Source of the DNA: Serratia sp. AKBS12
GTDB lineage: Bacteria > Pseudomonadota > Gammaproteobacteria > Enterobacterales > Enterobacteriaceae
NCBI RefSeq assembly: GCF_024793895.1
Contig: NZ_JANUSB010000010.1
Coordinates: 62,001-126,000 of the forward strand
DNA length: 64,000 nt
Direction: 5' to 3'
The translations under genes and the position numbers were made by a program. The notes beneath the pieces are model-generated. The model was not told the origin of the DNA. It made no database searches and saw only the letters and a list, made by a program, of their open reading frames with translations. How positions within the stretch are numbered: position 1 is the stretch's first letter; every line of letters starts with the position of its first letter. Of this stretch, positions 8,158 to 17,602 are shown one piece after another.

Positions 8158-10800
8158 ATGGAAAATCCAGCCATCCTGCTGCGACGTCTCAACCCTTACT
8201 GCGCCCGTGCGATGGAAGGGGCGGCCTCCTTGTGTCAGACCCGCGCCCATGCGGAAATTTTGCCGGAGCACTGGCTGCTGAAACTGCTTGAGCAGGGGGA
8301 AGGTGATCTGACGGTGCTGGCCCGTCGCTACCAGTGGGATATGGATGCACTGTGGCAGGATTTGCTTGGCTGGCTGGATAAACAGCCGCGTTCGGTACGT
8401 CAACGTCCGCAGTTGTCCGACACTCTTCAGACGTTGATGCAGAAAGCCTGGCTGATTGCTTCCCTCAATGGCGAAGAGCACATCCGCAGTGTGCATCTGC
8501 TGATGGCGCTGGTCGATATGCCAAAACTGGCACGCTGCGATGGCCTGTGGCCACTGCTGACGCTGGGGCAGGGTCAGCTTGAGCGTCTGCGTCCGTTGCT
8601 TGATGGGCAGTCGGACGAACGCCCGGATGTGCAACAGGAAGCTGAACTGGCTCAGGATCACGGCAGTGAGGTGGTGTTTGTTGGCCGTCCGGTTGGTGCA
8701 GAACTGAAAGCGGGCGAACTGAACCCGGCGCTACAGAACGCGCTGGATAAATTCACCCTCGACGTCACATCCAAAGCCAAAGACGGCAAAATCGACCCGG
8801 TATTTGGTCGCGATACGGAAATTCGCCAGATGGTGGATATTCTCTCGCGCCGTCGCAAGAACAACCCGATCCTGGTCGGCGAACCGGGTGTCGGCAAAAC
8901 GGCACTGGTTGAAGGTCTGGCGCTGCGTATTGCCGAGGGCAACGTGCCGGAATCCCTCAAACCGGTCACCCTGCGCACCCTTGACCTCGGCCTGCTACAG
9001 GCGGGCGCAGGCGTGAAAGGCGAGTTCGAACAGCGCCTGAAAAACGTCATCGACGCCGTGCAGCAGTCACCGGTGCCGATTTTGCTGTTTATCGACGAAG
9101 CCCACACCATCATTGGCGCCGGTAACCAGGCGGGCGGGGCGGATGCGGCCAACCTGCTGAAACCGGCGCTGGCGCGCGGCGAGCTGCGCACTATCGCCGC
9201 TACTACCTGGAGCGAGCACAAACGGTACTTTGAGCGCGACGCCGCGCTGGAACGCCGTTTCCAGATGGTGAAAGTGGACGAGCCGGACGACGACACCGCC
9301 TGCCTGATGCTGCGCGGCCTGAAGTCCCGTTATGCCGAACACCACGGCGTGCATATCACCGATGAGGCGGTCAAGGCGGCGGTTACGCTATCGCGTCGTT
9401 ACCTCACCGGTCGTCAGTTGCCGGACAAGGCGGTTGATCTGCTCGACACCGCTGCCGCGCGCGTACGTATGAGCCTCGATACGGTACCTGAACAAATTGT
9501 GCGCCTGAAAGCGCAACAGACCGCACTGGAACTGGAAGAGCAGGCGCTACTGGAGGATATCGCCACTGGTAGCAACCGCCATGGTGACCGCCTGGGTGCC
9601 ATTGAGCAGCAGCGGACTGAGCTGGAAGCGCGTATCGCGGAGCAGGAGGCGCGTTTCAGCAATGAAAAGGCGCTGGCGCAGCAACTGATGGCCAGCCGCC
9701 AGCAGGCTGAAATTTCCGATCTGCAACGGCAACTGGAGCAGGTGCAGCAGGGCGATGTGCTGGTCCAGGTGGATGTAGATACCCGTACGGTCGCCAACGT
9801 GGTTGCCGACTGGACCGGCGTACCGCTGTCCTGCCTGATGAAAGACGAACAGACCGAACTGCTGACGCTGGAAAATGAAATCGGCAAACGCGTGGTCGGG
9901 CAGAATGTGGCGCTTGAGGCTATCGCCCAGCGTCTGCGCGCGGCGAAGACCGGGCTTACGTCAGAGAACGGTCCGCAGGGCGTGTTCCTGCTGGTTGGCC
10001 CGAGTGGCGTCGGCAAGACCGAAACCGCGCTGGCGCTGGCGGATGTGCTGTACGGTGGTGAAAAATCGCTGATCGCTATCAACCTGTCGGAATACCAGGA
10101 GCCGCACACCGTTTCCCAGTTGAAAGGTGCGCCTCCAGGTTACGTGGGGTACGGTCAGGGCGGTATCCTCACCGAGGCGGTGCGCAAGCGCCCGTACAGC
10201 GTGGTGCTGCTGGATGAAGTGGAAAAGGCGCATCGCGACGTGATGAACCTGTTCTATCAGGTGTTCGATCGCGGCTTTATGCGCGACGGCGAAGGGCGCG
10301 AAATCGACTTCCGTAATACCGTTATCCTGATGACCTCCAACCTCGGCAGCGACTACCTGATGCAGCTGCTCGAAGAACAGCCGGAGGCCAGCGAAGGCGA
10401 TATGCACGAGCTGCTGCGCCCGATACTGCGCGACCACTTCCAGCCGGCACTGCTGGCACGCTTCCAGACCGTGATTTATCGCCCGCTGGCGGAAGCGGCC
10501 ATGCGTACCATCGTGGAAATGAAGCTGTCACAGGTCAGCAAACGACTGCATCGTCACTACGGCCTGACCACGCAGATAGATGAGAGCCTGTATGACGCGC
10601 TGACCGCCGCCTGCCTGTTGCCGGACACCGGCGCACGCAACGTCGACAGCCTGCTCAATCAGCAGATTCTGCCGGTGCTGAGTCAGCAACTGCTGGCCCG
10701 TATGGCGGCGAAGCAGAAACCACAGTCGTTACGCCTTGGCTGGAGTGAGGAAGAGGGTATCGGGCTGTATTTCGACCGGACTGAAGGAGATAACGCATGA
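8158..10800 (+). CDS. clpV: T6SS AAA+ ATPase ClpV (TssH)
   Basis: An 880-aa Clp-family ATPase that extracts TssB/C from contracted sheaths for reuse. It has two AAA+ modules: Walker A GEPGVGKT at residues 241-248 with Walker B LLFIDEAHTIIG, and Walker A GPSGVGKT at 614-621 with VVLLDEVEKAH. A coiled-coil middle region (about 405-540) lies between them. The N-terminal ClpV-specific domain recognises the sheath. The ATG at 8158 has an AGAGAG site and matches family starts better than the upstream ATG at 8128. The last 4 bp overlap vgrG. Confidence 0.95.
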   Translation: MENPAILLRRLNPYCARAMEGAASLCQTRAHAEILPEHWLLKLLEQGEGDLTVLARRYQWDMDALWQDLLGWLDKQPRSVRQRPQLSDTLQTLMQKAWLIASLNGEEHIRSVHLLMALVDMPKLARCDGLWPLLTLGQGQLERLRPLLDGQSDERPDVQQEAELAQDHGSEVVFVGRPVGAELKAGELNPALQNALDKFTLDVTSKAKDGKIDPVFGRDTEIRQMVDILSRRRKNNPILVGEPGVGKTALVEGLALRIAEGNVPESLKPVTLRTLDLGLLQAGAGVKGEFEQRLKNVIDAVQQSPVPILLFIDEAHTIIGAGNQAGGADAANLLKPALARGELRTIAATTWSEHKRYFERDAALERRFQMVKVDEPDDDTACLMLRGLKSRYAEHHGVHITDEAVKAAVTLSRRYLTGRQLPDKAVDLLDTAAARVRMSLDTVPEQIVRLKAQQTALELEEQALLEDIATGSNRHGDRLGAIEQQRTELEARIAEQEARFSNEKALAQQLMASRQQAEISDLQRQLEQVQQGDVLVQVDVDTRTVANVVADWTGVPLSCLMKDEQTELLTLENEIGKRVVGQNVALEAIAQRLRAAKTGLTSENGPQGVFLLVGPSGVGKTETALALADVLYGGEKSLIAINLSEYQEPHTVSQLKGAPPGYVGYGQGGILTEAVRKRPYSVVLLDEVEKAHRDVMNLFYQVFDRGFMRDGEGREIDFRNTVILMTSNLGSDYLMQLLEEQPEASEGDMHELLRPILRDHFQPALLARFQTVIYRPLAEAAMRTIVEMKLSQVSKRLHRHYGLTTQIDESLYDALTAACLLPDTGARNVDSLLNQQILPVLSQQLLARMAAKQKPQSLRLGWSEEEGIGLYFDRTEGDNA

Positions 10801-13175
10801 ACACCAGTCTCTCGATCAGATTCAGCCACAACCATCACAGGCTTTCGGTGAAGGGATGTGAAGCAGAGCTCGATGTCCTGGCGTTTGAAGGCGATGAAGC
10901 CCTGAGTACACCGTTCCGCTACCGGATTGAATTCACTAGCTCTGACCATGCCATCAGCAAAGAAATAATGCTGATGAAAGTGGCCTCCCTGACGTTGCAG
11001 GCCCCGGAAGACCCGGGTTACGGCATCAGAATGCAGCAGGCCGTGCGTACCCTTCAGGGAGTGGTGAGCGGCTTTGAACGTCTCAACACCTCAAAGGATG
11101 AAACCCATTATGCCCTGACGCTCCAGCCACGCCTGGCGCTGCTCGACCGTTCGCACCAGAACGCCATTTATCAGGACATGTCGGTCCCGCAGATTGTGGA
11201 AAAAATCCTGCGCGAGCGTCACAACATGCGCGGTCAGGATTTCCTGTTCTCGCTCTCAAAAGAGTACCCGCGCCGCGAGCAGGTGATGCAGTACGGCGAG
11301 GACGACCTGCACTTTATTACCCGCCTGCTGGGTGAAGTGGGTATCTGGTTCCGCTTTACCACTGACACGCGTCTGAACATCGACGTGGTGGAGTTCTACG
11401 ACGGTCAGCAGGGGTATGAAAAAGGCCTGACGCTGCCGTCGGTTCCGCCATCAGGACAGCATTCGGAAGGCGTAGACTCGGTATGGGGGATGGAGAGTCG
11501 TCATAACGTGGTGCAAAAGCAGGTCAGCACCCGTGATTACAACTACCGCCAGGCGACGGAAGACATGAATACCCGGCTGGACGCAACCCGCGGGGATGCC
11601 ACCACCTACGGGGATGCCTATCACTATGCTGATAACTATCTGACAGCGGGAAGTCACCATGACCGCAATCCTGCCCCGGAGACCGGGGCGTTTTATGCCC
11701 GCATTCGTCATGAGCGCTACCTGAATGGCCAGACGCAGACCCATGCCATCACCAGTTGCCCAACTCTCTTTCCGGGTCAGGTACTGAAAGTCACCGGCGG
11801 GTACGAAGTGGCAGAGGTGTTTGCTCGTGGCGTGGTCATCACGGCGATGCACAGCCATGCGCGGCGGGATGAAGATTTTGGCGTCAGCTTCAACGGCATC
11901 CCAGACAGCACTGATTTTAGTTTCCGCCCGGAACCCGGTGACCGTCCGGTGATGGCTGGCACATTACCGGCCCGTATCACCAGTACCACGGAAAACGACA
12001 CCTACGGGCACATCGACAAAGACGGCCGCTACCGCGTCAACATGCTGTTTGACCGGGATAACTGGGAGACCGGGTTCGAAAGCCAGTGGGTCCGGCAGTC
12101 CCGCCCCTATGCCGGCGATACCTACGGTCTGCACCTGCCACTGCTGGCGGGCACCGAAGTGGCGATTGGCTTTGAAGACGGTAACCCAGACCGGCCGTAC
12201 ATCTCCGGCGTGCTGCATGACTCGGCGCACGGCGACCACGTCACTATCCGCAACTACAAACGCAACGTGCTGCGCACGCCAGCGAACAATAAAATCCGCC
12301 TCGACGATGAGCGCGGGAAAGAGCATATCAAGGTCAGCACCGAGTACGGCGGCAAGAGCCAACTCAATCTCGGACATCTGGTCGACAGCGAAAAACAGCA
12401 GCGTGGCGAGGGTTTTGAACTCAGGACCGACAGCTGGGGCGCCATCCGGGCGCAGAAAGGGATGTTCATCAGCGCTGATGGCCAGACAAAGGCACAGGGC
12501 CAGGTGCTGGAGATGCAGCCAGCTATCAGTCTGCTAAAAGGGGCGTTGAATCAGGTAACTGGATGGGGAACTGTTACGCAGACTCACCACAACATTACTC
12601 CTGATGCTGAGCCATTAAGAGCGTTGGTTTCCGGTGCCAGTGAGCTTAAAGAGCCTGCGTTGCTGCTGTCCTCACCTAAAGGTATTGCCGCCGTTACGCC
12701 GGAAACGACCCTGATGCACAGCGGGAAAGGGTTGTACCTGCAGAGCCTGGGGGAAGTCAATATCACCGCAGCACAGCGCTATTCGGTGAACGCGAGTCAG
12801 GCGGTCTCACTGCTAGCCCAACAGGAAGGAATGCGGCTGGTATCCGCCAAAGGTTCACTGGAGATTGAGTCACATGGTGATGCGCTGTCGCTGACTTCCC
12901 TGAAAGATGTCACCGTCCAGTCAACCCAGGGACACCTGCAGTTGACGGCTAAAAATGGCATCACTCTGGGCTGTGGCGGGGCTTATATTCGTCTTACGCC
13001 ACAGGGAGAGGTGCACATTCACGGGCCGGGATTAATCAGTCTTAAAGGCCTGCACGATTTGCAGGGGCCAGCCAGCGAGGATTTTCCTCTGCCAGAACTG
13101 CCAGCATCGGTATGTAAAGAGTGCCTTAAAAAAGCCCGGGAACTGGCGCAGGGTTTTGTACCCAGGGAGGCATAA
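10797..13175 (+). CDS. vgrG: T6SS spike protein VgrG (TssI)
   Basis: A 792-aa VgrG that trimerises to cap the Hcp tube and carries effectors. The N-terminal gp27-like part has the EYPRREQVMQYGEDDLHFI region. The gp5-like OB fold is near residues 400-470 (VNMLFDRDNW, YGLHLPLLAGTEVAIGFEDG), and a DUF2345-type C-terminus of beta-prism repeats follows. No extra toxin domain is present. The tail ends with a Cys pair (CKEC at about 773-776) and a basic helix, likely the docking part for the downstream adaptor or PAAR protein. The start codon overlaps clpV (ATGA). Confidence 0.93.
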   Translation: MNTSLSIRFSHNHHRLSVKGCEAELDVLAFEGDEALSTPFRYRIEFTSSDHAISKEIMLMKVASLTLQAPEDPGYGIRMQQAVRTLQGVVSGFERLNTSKDETHYALTLQPRLALLDRSHQNAIYQDMSVPQIVEKILRERHNMRGQDFLFSLSKEYPRREQVMQYGEDDLHFITRLLGEVGIWFRFTTDTRLNIDVVEFYDGQQGYEKGLTLPSVPPSGQHSEGVDSVWGMESRHNVVQKQVSTRDYNYRQATEDMNTRLDATRGDATTYGDAYHYADNYLTAGSHHDRNPAPETGAFYARIRHERYLNGQTQTHAITSCPTLFPGQVLKVTGGYEVAEVFARGVVITAMHSHARRDEDFGVSFNGIPDSTDFSFRPEPGDRPVMAGTLPARITSTTENDTYGHIDKDGRYRVNMLFDRDNWETGFESQWVRQSRPYAGDTYGLHLPLLAGTEVAIGFEDGNPDRPYISGVLHDSAHGDHVTIRNYKRNVLRTPANNKIRLDDERGKEHIKVSTEYGGKSQLNLGHLVDSEKQQRGEGFELRTDSWGAIRAQKGMFISADGQTKAQGQVLEMQPAISLLKGALNQVTGWGTVTQTHHNITPDAEPLRALVSGASELKEPALLLSSPKGIAAVTPETTLMHSGKGLYLQSLGEVNITAAQRYSVNASQAVSLLAQQEGMRLVSAKGSLEIESHGDALSLTSLKDVTVQSTQGHLQLTAKNGITLGCGGAYIRLTPQGEVHIHGPGLISLKGLHDLQGPASEDFPLPELPASVCKECLKKARELAQGFVPREA

Positions 13176-13928
13176 ATGACTGCACAATGGATTGAAGAAG
13201 TCGCTGTTACCTGCCGGACTTCAGGAACTATTTATCTTGATATTATCGTTGATCAGGCAGGGCTGGATTTCAGCGTTATTCCGGCGCTGAATGCACTGTC
13301 GGTGGAGTGGCAGTCACTTTATCACGGGCTTCCGGAAGCGTTTATTCTCGATGATGCTCCGCTGGTTGCACGCATTGGTCTTGATGAGAATCAGCAGTTG
13401 CAGTGGCTGAAGGACATCAGTCAGCAAGTTGCCGTTCAGGCTCCGTTACTGCTGTTGTGTTCGCACTGGCCTTTTTCTGCCCTGGCTGGTTGGCTCACAC
13501 AGTGTATGGATATTCTCCAGGAAGGGCGGAGTGGGATTTTACGGTTTTACGATACGCGGATTTTTCCTGTGCTTTTTACGCACGTTCTCAGTGAGGAACA
13601 GCAAAAGCCTTTGTTGCGCCCTGTACTGTTCTGGGCATGGCAGGATATGGATGGTAATGCCAGAGGTATAAAAGGTAGCGGTACGCCCCAGACCCGCGAC
13701 GAAAAACCTAACAAAATCGACCTAAGCGATCGCCAGCTTGAACATCTGATGTGCGTATGTGATGTCATGACCCTCCTCTCGCACTGTGCTCCGCCAGCGG
13801 GCAGGTATGCATCACAACAGGCACTTTTTTCTGATTGTTACCAGGGCATGGTGGAGGCAACCAGCCAGGGCATTATTCTGGATGAGGCACGCGAGACCTG
13901 GGTCATGAAAAAGTGGCTTCCCACATAA
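13176..13928 (+). CDS. DUF4123 effector-loading adaptor (Tap/TEC-like)
   Basis: A 250-aa protein of the DUF4123 type. These proteins are chaperones that load a specific effector on the cognate VgrG and are not themselves secreted. The N-terminal half (EAFILDDAPLVARIGLDENQ..WLKDI) and the FRFYDTRIF-like motif (here LRFYDTRIFPVLFTHVL) are family features. The gene begins at the base after the vgrG stop with GGGAGG 5 bases upstream. It lies between vgrG and the lipoprotein/effector genes, which points to the DUF2235 effector as its client. The region is slightly more AT-rich than vgrG. Confidence 0.8.
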   Translation: MTAQWIEEVAVTCRTSGTIYLDIIVDQAGLDFSVIPALNALSVEWQSLYHGLPEAFILDDAPLVARIGLDENQQLQWLKDISQQVAVQAPLLLLCSHWPFSALAGWLTQCMDILQEGRSGILRFYDTRIFPVLFTHVLSEEQQKPLLRPVLFWAWQDMDGNARGIKGSGTPQTRDEKPNKIDLSDRQLEHLMCVCDVMTLLSHCAPPAGRYASQQALFSDCYQGMVEATSQGIILDEARETWVMKKWLPT

Positions 13929-13950
13929 ATAAGTACCTGATGGTGAAAAT

Positions 13951-13991
13951 AAACCGATTTAGCTTGGGTACCACCGCCGTTCCCCCTTTAG
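13951..13991 (+). pseudogene. Orphan 5' fragment of the effector gene (copy 0)
   Basis: The sequence encodes TDLAWVPPPFPL followed by TAG. It is nearly identical to codons 7-17 of the intact effector at 15133 but lacks the ATG and the first codons. It lies exactly 599 bp before the same sequence at 14550, which in turn lies 599 bp before the copy inside the effector. Confidence 0.75.
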
Positions 13992-14015
13992 TCCTGCGTC
14001 TACAAGGAAAGTCAG

Positions 14016-14546
14016 ATGAAACATTCATTATTAAGTCCGCTGCTGGCGGGCCTGCTGCTGGTAACCGGTTGCTCTCAGCCTGCCGCTCAGGCCGGAGGCG
14101 GTGGTGGCGGCACTATTAAAGCCATCAACCATACCAAATGGGCGATTAACCACTTCAGCGTCGATAACCAGTCGGGCATCGACATTATTGGCCCGTTCCA
14201 GGGTGGCGGTGGTGGCTGTTGCTACAGCGTGCCCGCCCGCTGGACGCCGGGTATGACGGTGCGCATTGACTGGGAAAGTGGGGAGGCATCGACAGATGGT
14301 TTCCCAGGATTTACTGATTATGAAAAATATAAAGCTTGGGAGAAAAAGATGAGTGCCCAGAATCGTCAGCACAGCAAAACTGTCCCGCTTCCCGACTATA
14401 ACGGCCAGGATGTCTGCGGCATCACGGTGCATTTTTTGCCCTGTGATGACGTGAAGGTCACGACCAGTTGCTACACCTACGGCAGTCCGTCCTACCCGAT
14501 AAAAGAGCCCATCAGGATGAAGGAGCCCAAAGGATGTCCGAGATAA
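14016..14546 (+). CDS. DUF3304 lipoprotein, probable immunity protein (copy 1)
   Basis: A 176-aa lipoprotein with a signal peptide and the lipobox LVTGC (lipid-bearing Cys19), so it should sit in the periplasm. A Gly run follows, then the DUF3304 core with INHTKW and GGGGGCCYSVPARWTPG. DUF3304 lipoproteins are found beside DUF2235 T6SS lipase effectors and act as their periplasmic immunity proteins. It differs from copy 2 at about a dozen positions, mostly in residues 91-113. AAGGAAA lies 6-7 bases before the ATG. The gene is one half of a 599-bp tandem duplication. Confidence 0.8.
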   Translation: MKHSLLSPLLAGLLLVTGCSQPAAQAGGGGGGTIKAINHTKWAINHFSVDNQSGIDIIGPFQGGGGGCCYSVPARWTPGMTVRIDWESGEASTDGFPGFTDYEKYKAWEKKMSAQNRQHSKTVPLPDYNGQDVCGITVHFLPCDDVKVTTSCYTYGSPSYPIKEPIRMKEPKGCPR

Positions 14547-14590
14547 CGGAAACCGATTTAGCCTGGGTACCGCCGCCGTTCCCCCTTTAG
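14534..14590 (+). pseudogene. Orphan 5' fragment of the effector gene (copy 1)
   Basis: An 18-codon frame, MSEITETDLAWVPPPFPL then TAG. It is identical to the effector N-terminus for 17 codons and is then joined to the leader of the next lipoprotein gene. Its ATG overlaps the end of lipoprotein copy 1 by 13 bp, as the real effector overlaps copy 2. It marks the duplication junction. Confidence 0.85.
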
Positions 14591-14614
14591 TCCTGCGTCT
14601 ACAAGGAAAGTCAG

Positions 14615-15145
14615 ATGAAACATTCATTATTAAGTCCGCTGCTGGCGGGCCTGCTGCTGTTAACCGGTTGCTCACAGCCTGCTGCTCAAGCCGGAGGCGG
14701 TGGTGGCGGAACTATTGACGCCATCAACCACACCAAATGGGCGATTAACCACTTCAGCGTCGATAACCAGTCGGGTATCGACATTATTGGCCCGTTCCAG
14801 GGCGGCGGTGGCGGCTGCTGCTACAGCGTACCCGCCCGCTGGACGCCGGGTATGGCGGTGCGCATTGACTGGGAAAGTGGGGAGGGAGGGTCAAAAGGCT
14901 TTCCCGGGTTTGCTGATACAGAAAAATATCTTGCCTGGGAAAAAAAAATGAAAGCCCAGAATCGTCAGCACAGCAAAACCGTCCCGCTTCCCGATTATAA
15001 CGGCCAGGATGTCTGCGGCATCACGGTGCACTTTTTGCCCTGCGATGACGTGAAGGTGACAACCAGTTGCTACACCTACGGCAGTCCGTCCTACCCGATA
15101 AAAGAGCCCATCAGGATGAAGGAGCCCAAAGTATGTCCGAGATAA
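14615..15145 (+). CDS. DUF3304 lipoprotein, probable immunity protein (copy 2)
   Basis: The second 176-aa DUF3304 lipoprotein (lipobox LLTGC, Cys19), starting exactly 599 bp after copy 1. It overlaps the intact effector start by 13 bp, so it is likely the cognate immunity gene. Changes from copy 1 include K35D and a cluster around residues 91-113 (GGSKGF for ASTDGF, and ADTEKYLAW for TDYEKYKAW), while the rest is almost unchanged. Such focused divergence is expected where the protein touches the toxin. The leader TCCTGCGTCTACAAGGAAAG is identical in both copies. Confidence 0.82.
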   Translation: MKHSLLSPLLAGLLLLTGCSQPAAQAGGGGGGTIDAINHTKWAINHFSVDNQSGIDIIGPFQGGGGGCCYSVPARWTPGMAVRIDWESGEGGSKGFPGFADTEKYLAWEKKMKAQNRQHSKTVPLPDYNGQDVCGITVHFLPCDDVKVTTSCYTYGSPSYPIKEPIRMKEPKVCPR

Positions 15146-17583
15146 CGGAAACCGATTTAGCCTGGGTGCCGCCGCCGTTCCCGACCCAGGGACGCCTGCC
15201 GACCCAGGCGCTGCAGGTCGGGCAGAGCTGCCATCAGCAGAACAGCGCCGAGCGGCTCTACCGCCAGGAACTGTGTCTGGCGGCCGGACGACGCGTGGAG
15301 CCGCCGTGCTGCAAGACGCTGCATATCAGTCTGTTTTTCGACGGTACGGGCAATAACCTGAACAATGACCTGCTGCTGTCTGACCCGAAGTATCCGACCA
15401 ATATTGCGCGGCTGTTTCGTGCCACCATCGGAGATGGCACCGCCGGTGGCGTGTCTGATGCGAGCAAGGTACCGCTGGATGCGGCAAGGGATAGCGGTGG
15501 GAAGTACTTCAAATTTTATATTCCCGGCGTGGGCACCCCGTTCCCGGAAGTGAACGATCCGGACTATTCCACCCTGGGACTGGTGGGGGCAACCAAGGGT
15601 GAAGAGCGTATTAACTGGGCGCTGTTGCGCATTATTGATGTGCTGATGCGAATAAGTAAGGACCCGGAAAACAACAGTATAAAACTGTCCGAGGGTGCCA
15701 GCCGTAAATCCATAGACAAAATGGGTACCAGTTGGAACCGGCTGTGGTTTGGCGGCAGCCACAACCGTTACGAAGAGTTCAGCCGTTTACTGAATGCGTT
15801 AGCCCCGCAACTGAAACCACTGCTCACGCAGCCGGAGCCGGGGAAGCCTAAGGTGTTAGGCATCAAACTGTACGTTTACGGATTTTCCCGCGGTGCTGCT
15901 GCTGCGCGTACGTTTGTCCGCTGGCTGAGCGAACTGCTGCCCCCGCCAAAAGCGGAGGGCGAAAATCCCCCGCAGTGCCTGCAGATTGGCGAGATGCAGT
16001 TGCCCGTCAGCGTGGAGTTTCTCGGGCTGCTTGATACCGTGGCCTCCGTTGGGATAGCGCACCTGGTGCCGATTGCCGAGGGGCATATGTCCTGGGCGGA
16101 TGGCACCATGGAGTTGCCGGACGATAAAACCTATGGCGGGCTGATAAAAAAATGCGTGCATCTGGTTTCTGGTCATGAGCAGCGTCTGTGCTTCCCGCTG
16201 GACTCGGTGCGCCGCGGTAACGGCAAATACCCGCCCTATGCCACCGAGGTGGTTTACCCGGGGATGCACTCGGATCTGGGGGGCGGTTATCCGCCGGGGG
16301 ATCAAGGGAAGGCGAATGCTAAGCATGATGGATTGTTACTATCTCAGATTATTTTACAGGATCTATATTCCTCTGCTTTCGAAGTTGGAGCCCCTTTAAA
16401 AGTACCACAGGATGTATTACCTGAATCATCTACAGATAATTGGCGAATCATGCCTATTGATGTGATTTCTCAATTTTTAGTTTCTGAAGTTCTTATCAAA
16501 CGCTTCAACGCCTGGCGCGAACTCACCCTGAATCTGACCACACCAGAAAAAATCACCCCTGAAGAGGCCTCCCAATACGAACCACCGCGTGCCAGCGGCA
16601 GTCTGGAAAGCGTTGTCGAAAACCAGATTGCGTGGATCACCGCCTGGCGTATCGAGCGCTATGCCAGAGGTTCGTTGCTGAAAACGCCTTTCTACCAGCG
16701 TGCCACCAATACCGAAGCGCTGCCCGCCGCGCGCAAGGCGGCAAAAGAAGCACGGGATGAAAAACAGAGAACGGTGCTTGAAGAGCGCGAGAAACAGATA
16801 GCAAAACAGCCTGCCGACAAGATGGATGAGCTGGTGCTTTATCCGGGCGTCAAGGATTTTGACCCGGATATGGCGCAGACCCAGCTGTTTGAAGCGGCGA
16901 AGGAGTTCGGTAAGGATTACCACGACGGTTACCGTATTCCGGAGAACCTGGCGCAGGCGGTGCTGGATACCGTGCTGCAACCGATGATTTTCGTGCTCAA
17001 TACCGATGATGAACCGCAGGAATACCGGCGAATAAAGGCTGGCGGAGACGCCCGGGTGGCAGTCCTGTTCCCTGCCGCCGGTGAGGCCAGTAATGCCGAC
17101 CAGCCCGCCGGGCTGCTCAGGGCGTTATTCGACGACCAGGTGCACGACTCGCGAGCCTGGTTTATGCACGCGACGCTGGGGACGCGCGAGATGTGGGGCG
17201 GCTACTTCCGCTACCGGATGATTTATTTCAGCGACAAATGTAATAAGTCCCTGTCGCCGCTGGTGATCGCCGGGGATCTTATCGGCTTTGCCACCCTGAC
17301 CACGGGTGTTGCGCTGAGCTTCAGGCAAAAGAGCCTGACCGGAAAGCTGGCAGGGCTGGCCGCGACAGGCGCAGTACGATCGCTGCAGGTTGAGGTACTG
17401 GACAGGATCACCCGTGAACCCGTGCCGGAACTGCCGGGTGGGGAACAGCAACGGGCATTTACCCGGGAGCCGGGAGTGGTGGTTGCACAGCGAAAAGCGC
17501 TTGTGGCTGAACAACAGCTGGCGCGGGCGCAGGCTGCGATCCCGGCCAACTGGTTTGAGGACGTACTGACGGTGACTGGATAA
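15133..17583 (+). CDS. T6SS phospholipase-like effector, DUF2235 (Tle1-type)
   Basis: An 816-aa protein with a DUF2235 alpha/beta-hydrolase domain, the hallmark of Tle1-type T6SS lipase effectors that attack membrane phospholipids. Visible parts are the N-terminal LFFDGTGNN motif, the nucleophile elbow YGFSRGAA (Ser252), and the PGMHSDLGGGY motif with the likely acid Asp381. No signal peptide is present, which fits delivery by VgrG. A hydrophobic stretch lies near the C-terminus (LIGFATLTTGVALSF). Codons from about 16318 to 16500 are strikingly AT-rich compared with the rest. The ATG at 15133, with AAGGAG upstream, overlaps the immunity gene; the open frame further upstream is lipoprotein sequence in another frame. 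Confidence 0.85.
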   Translation: MSEITETDLAWVPPPFPTQGRLPTQALQVGQSCHQQNSAERLYRQELCLAAGRRVEPPCCKTLHISLFFDGTGNNLNNDLLLSDPKYPTNIARLFRATIGDGTAGGVSDASKVPLDAARDSGGKYFKFYIPGVGTPFPEVNDPDYSTLGLVGATKGEERINWALLRIIDVLMRISKDPENNSIKLSEGASRKSIDKMGTSWNRLWFGGSHNRYEEFSRLLNALAPQLKPLLTQPEPGKPKVLGIKLYVYGFSRGAAAARTFVRWLSELLPPPKAEGENPPQCLQIGEMQLPVSVEFLGLLDTVASVGIAHLVPIAEGHMSWADGTMELPDDKTYGGLIKKCVHLVSGHEQRLCFPLDSVRRGNGKYPPYATEVVYPGMHSDLGGGYPPGDQGKANAKHDGLLLSQIILQDLYSSAFEVGAPLKVPQDVLPESSTDNWRIMPIDVISQFLVSEVLIKRFNAWRELTLNLTTPEKITPEEASQYEPPRASGSLESVVENQIAWITAWRIERYARGSLLKTPFYQRATNTEALPAARKAAKEARDEKQRTVLEEREKQIAKQPADKMDELVLYPGVKDFDPDMAQTQLFEAAKEFGKDYHDGYRIPENLAQAVLDTVLQPMIFVLNTDDEPQEYRRIKAGGDARVAVLFPAAGEASNADQPAGLLRALFDDQVHDSRAWFMHATLGTREMWGGYFRYRMIYFSDKCNKSLSPLVIAGDLIGFATLTTGVALSFRQKSLTGKLAGLAATGAVRSLQVEVLDRITREPVPELPGGEQQRAFTREPGVVVAQRKALVAEQQLARAQAAIPANWFEDVLTVTG

Positions 17584-17602
17584 AACTGAGTAAGGAGAAC
17601 CG

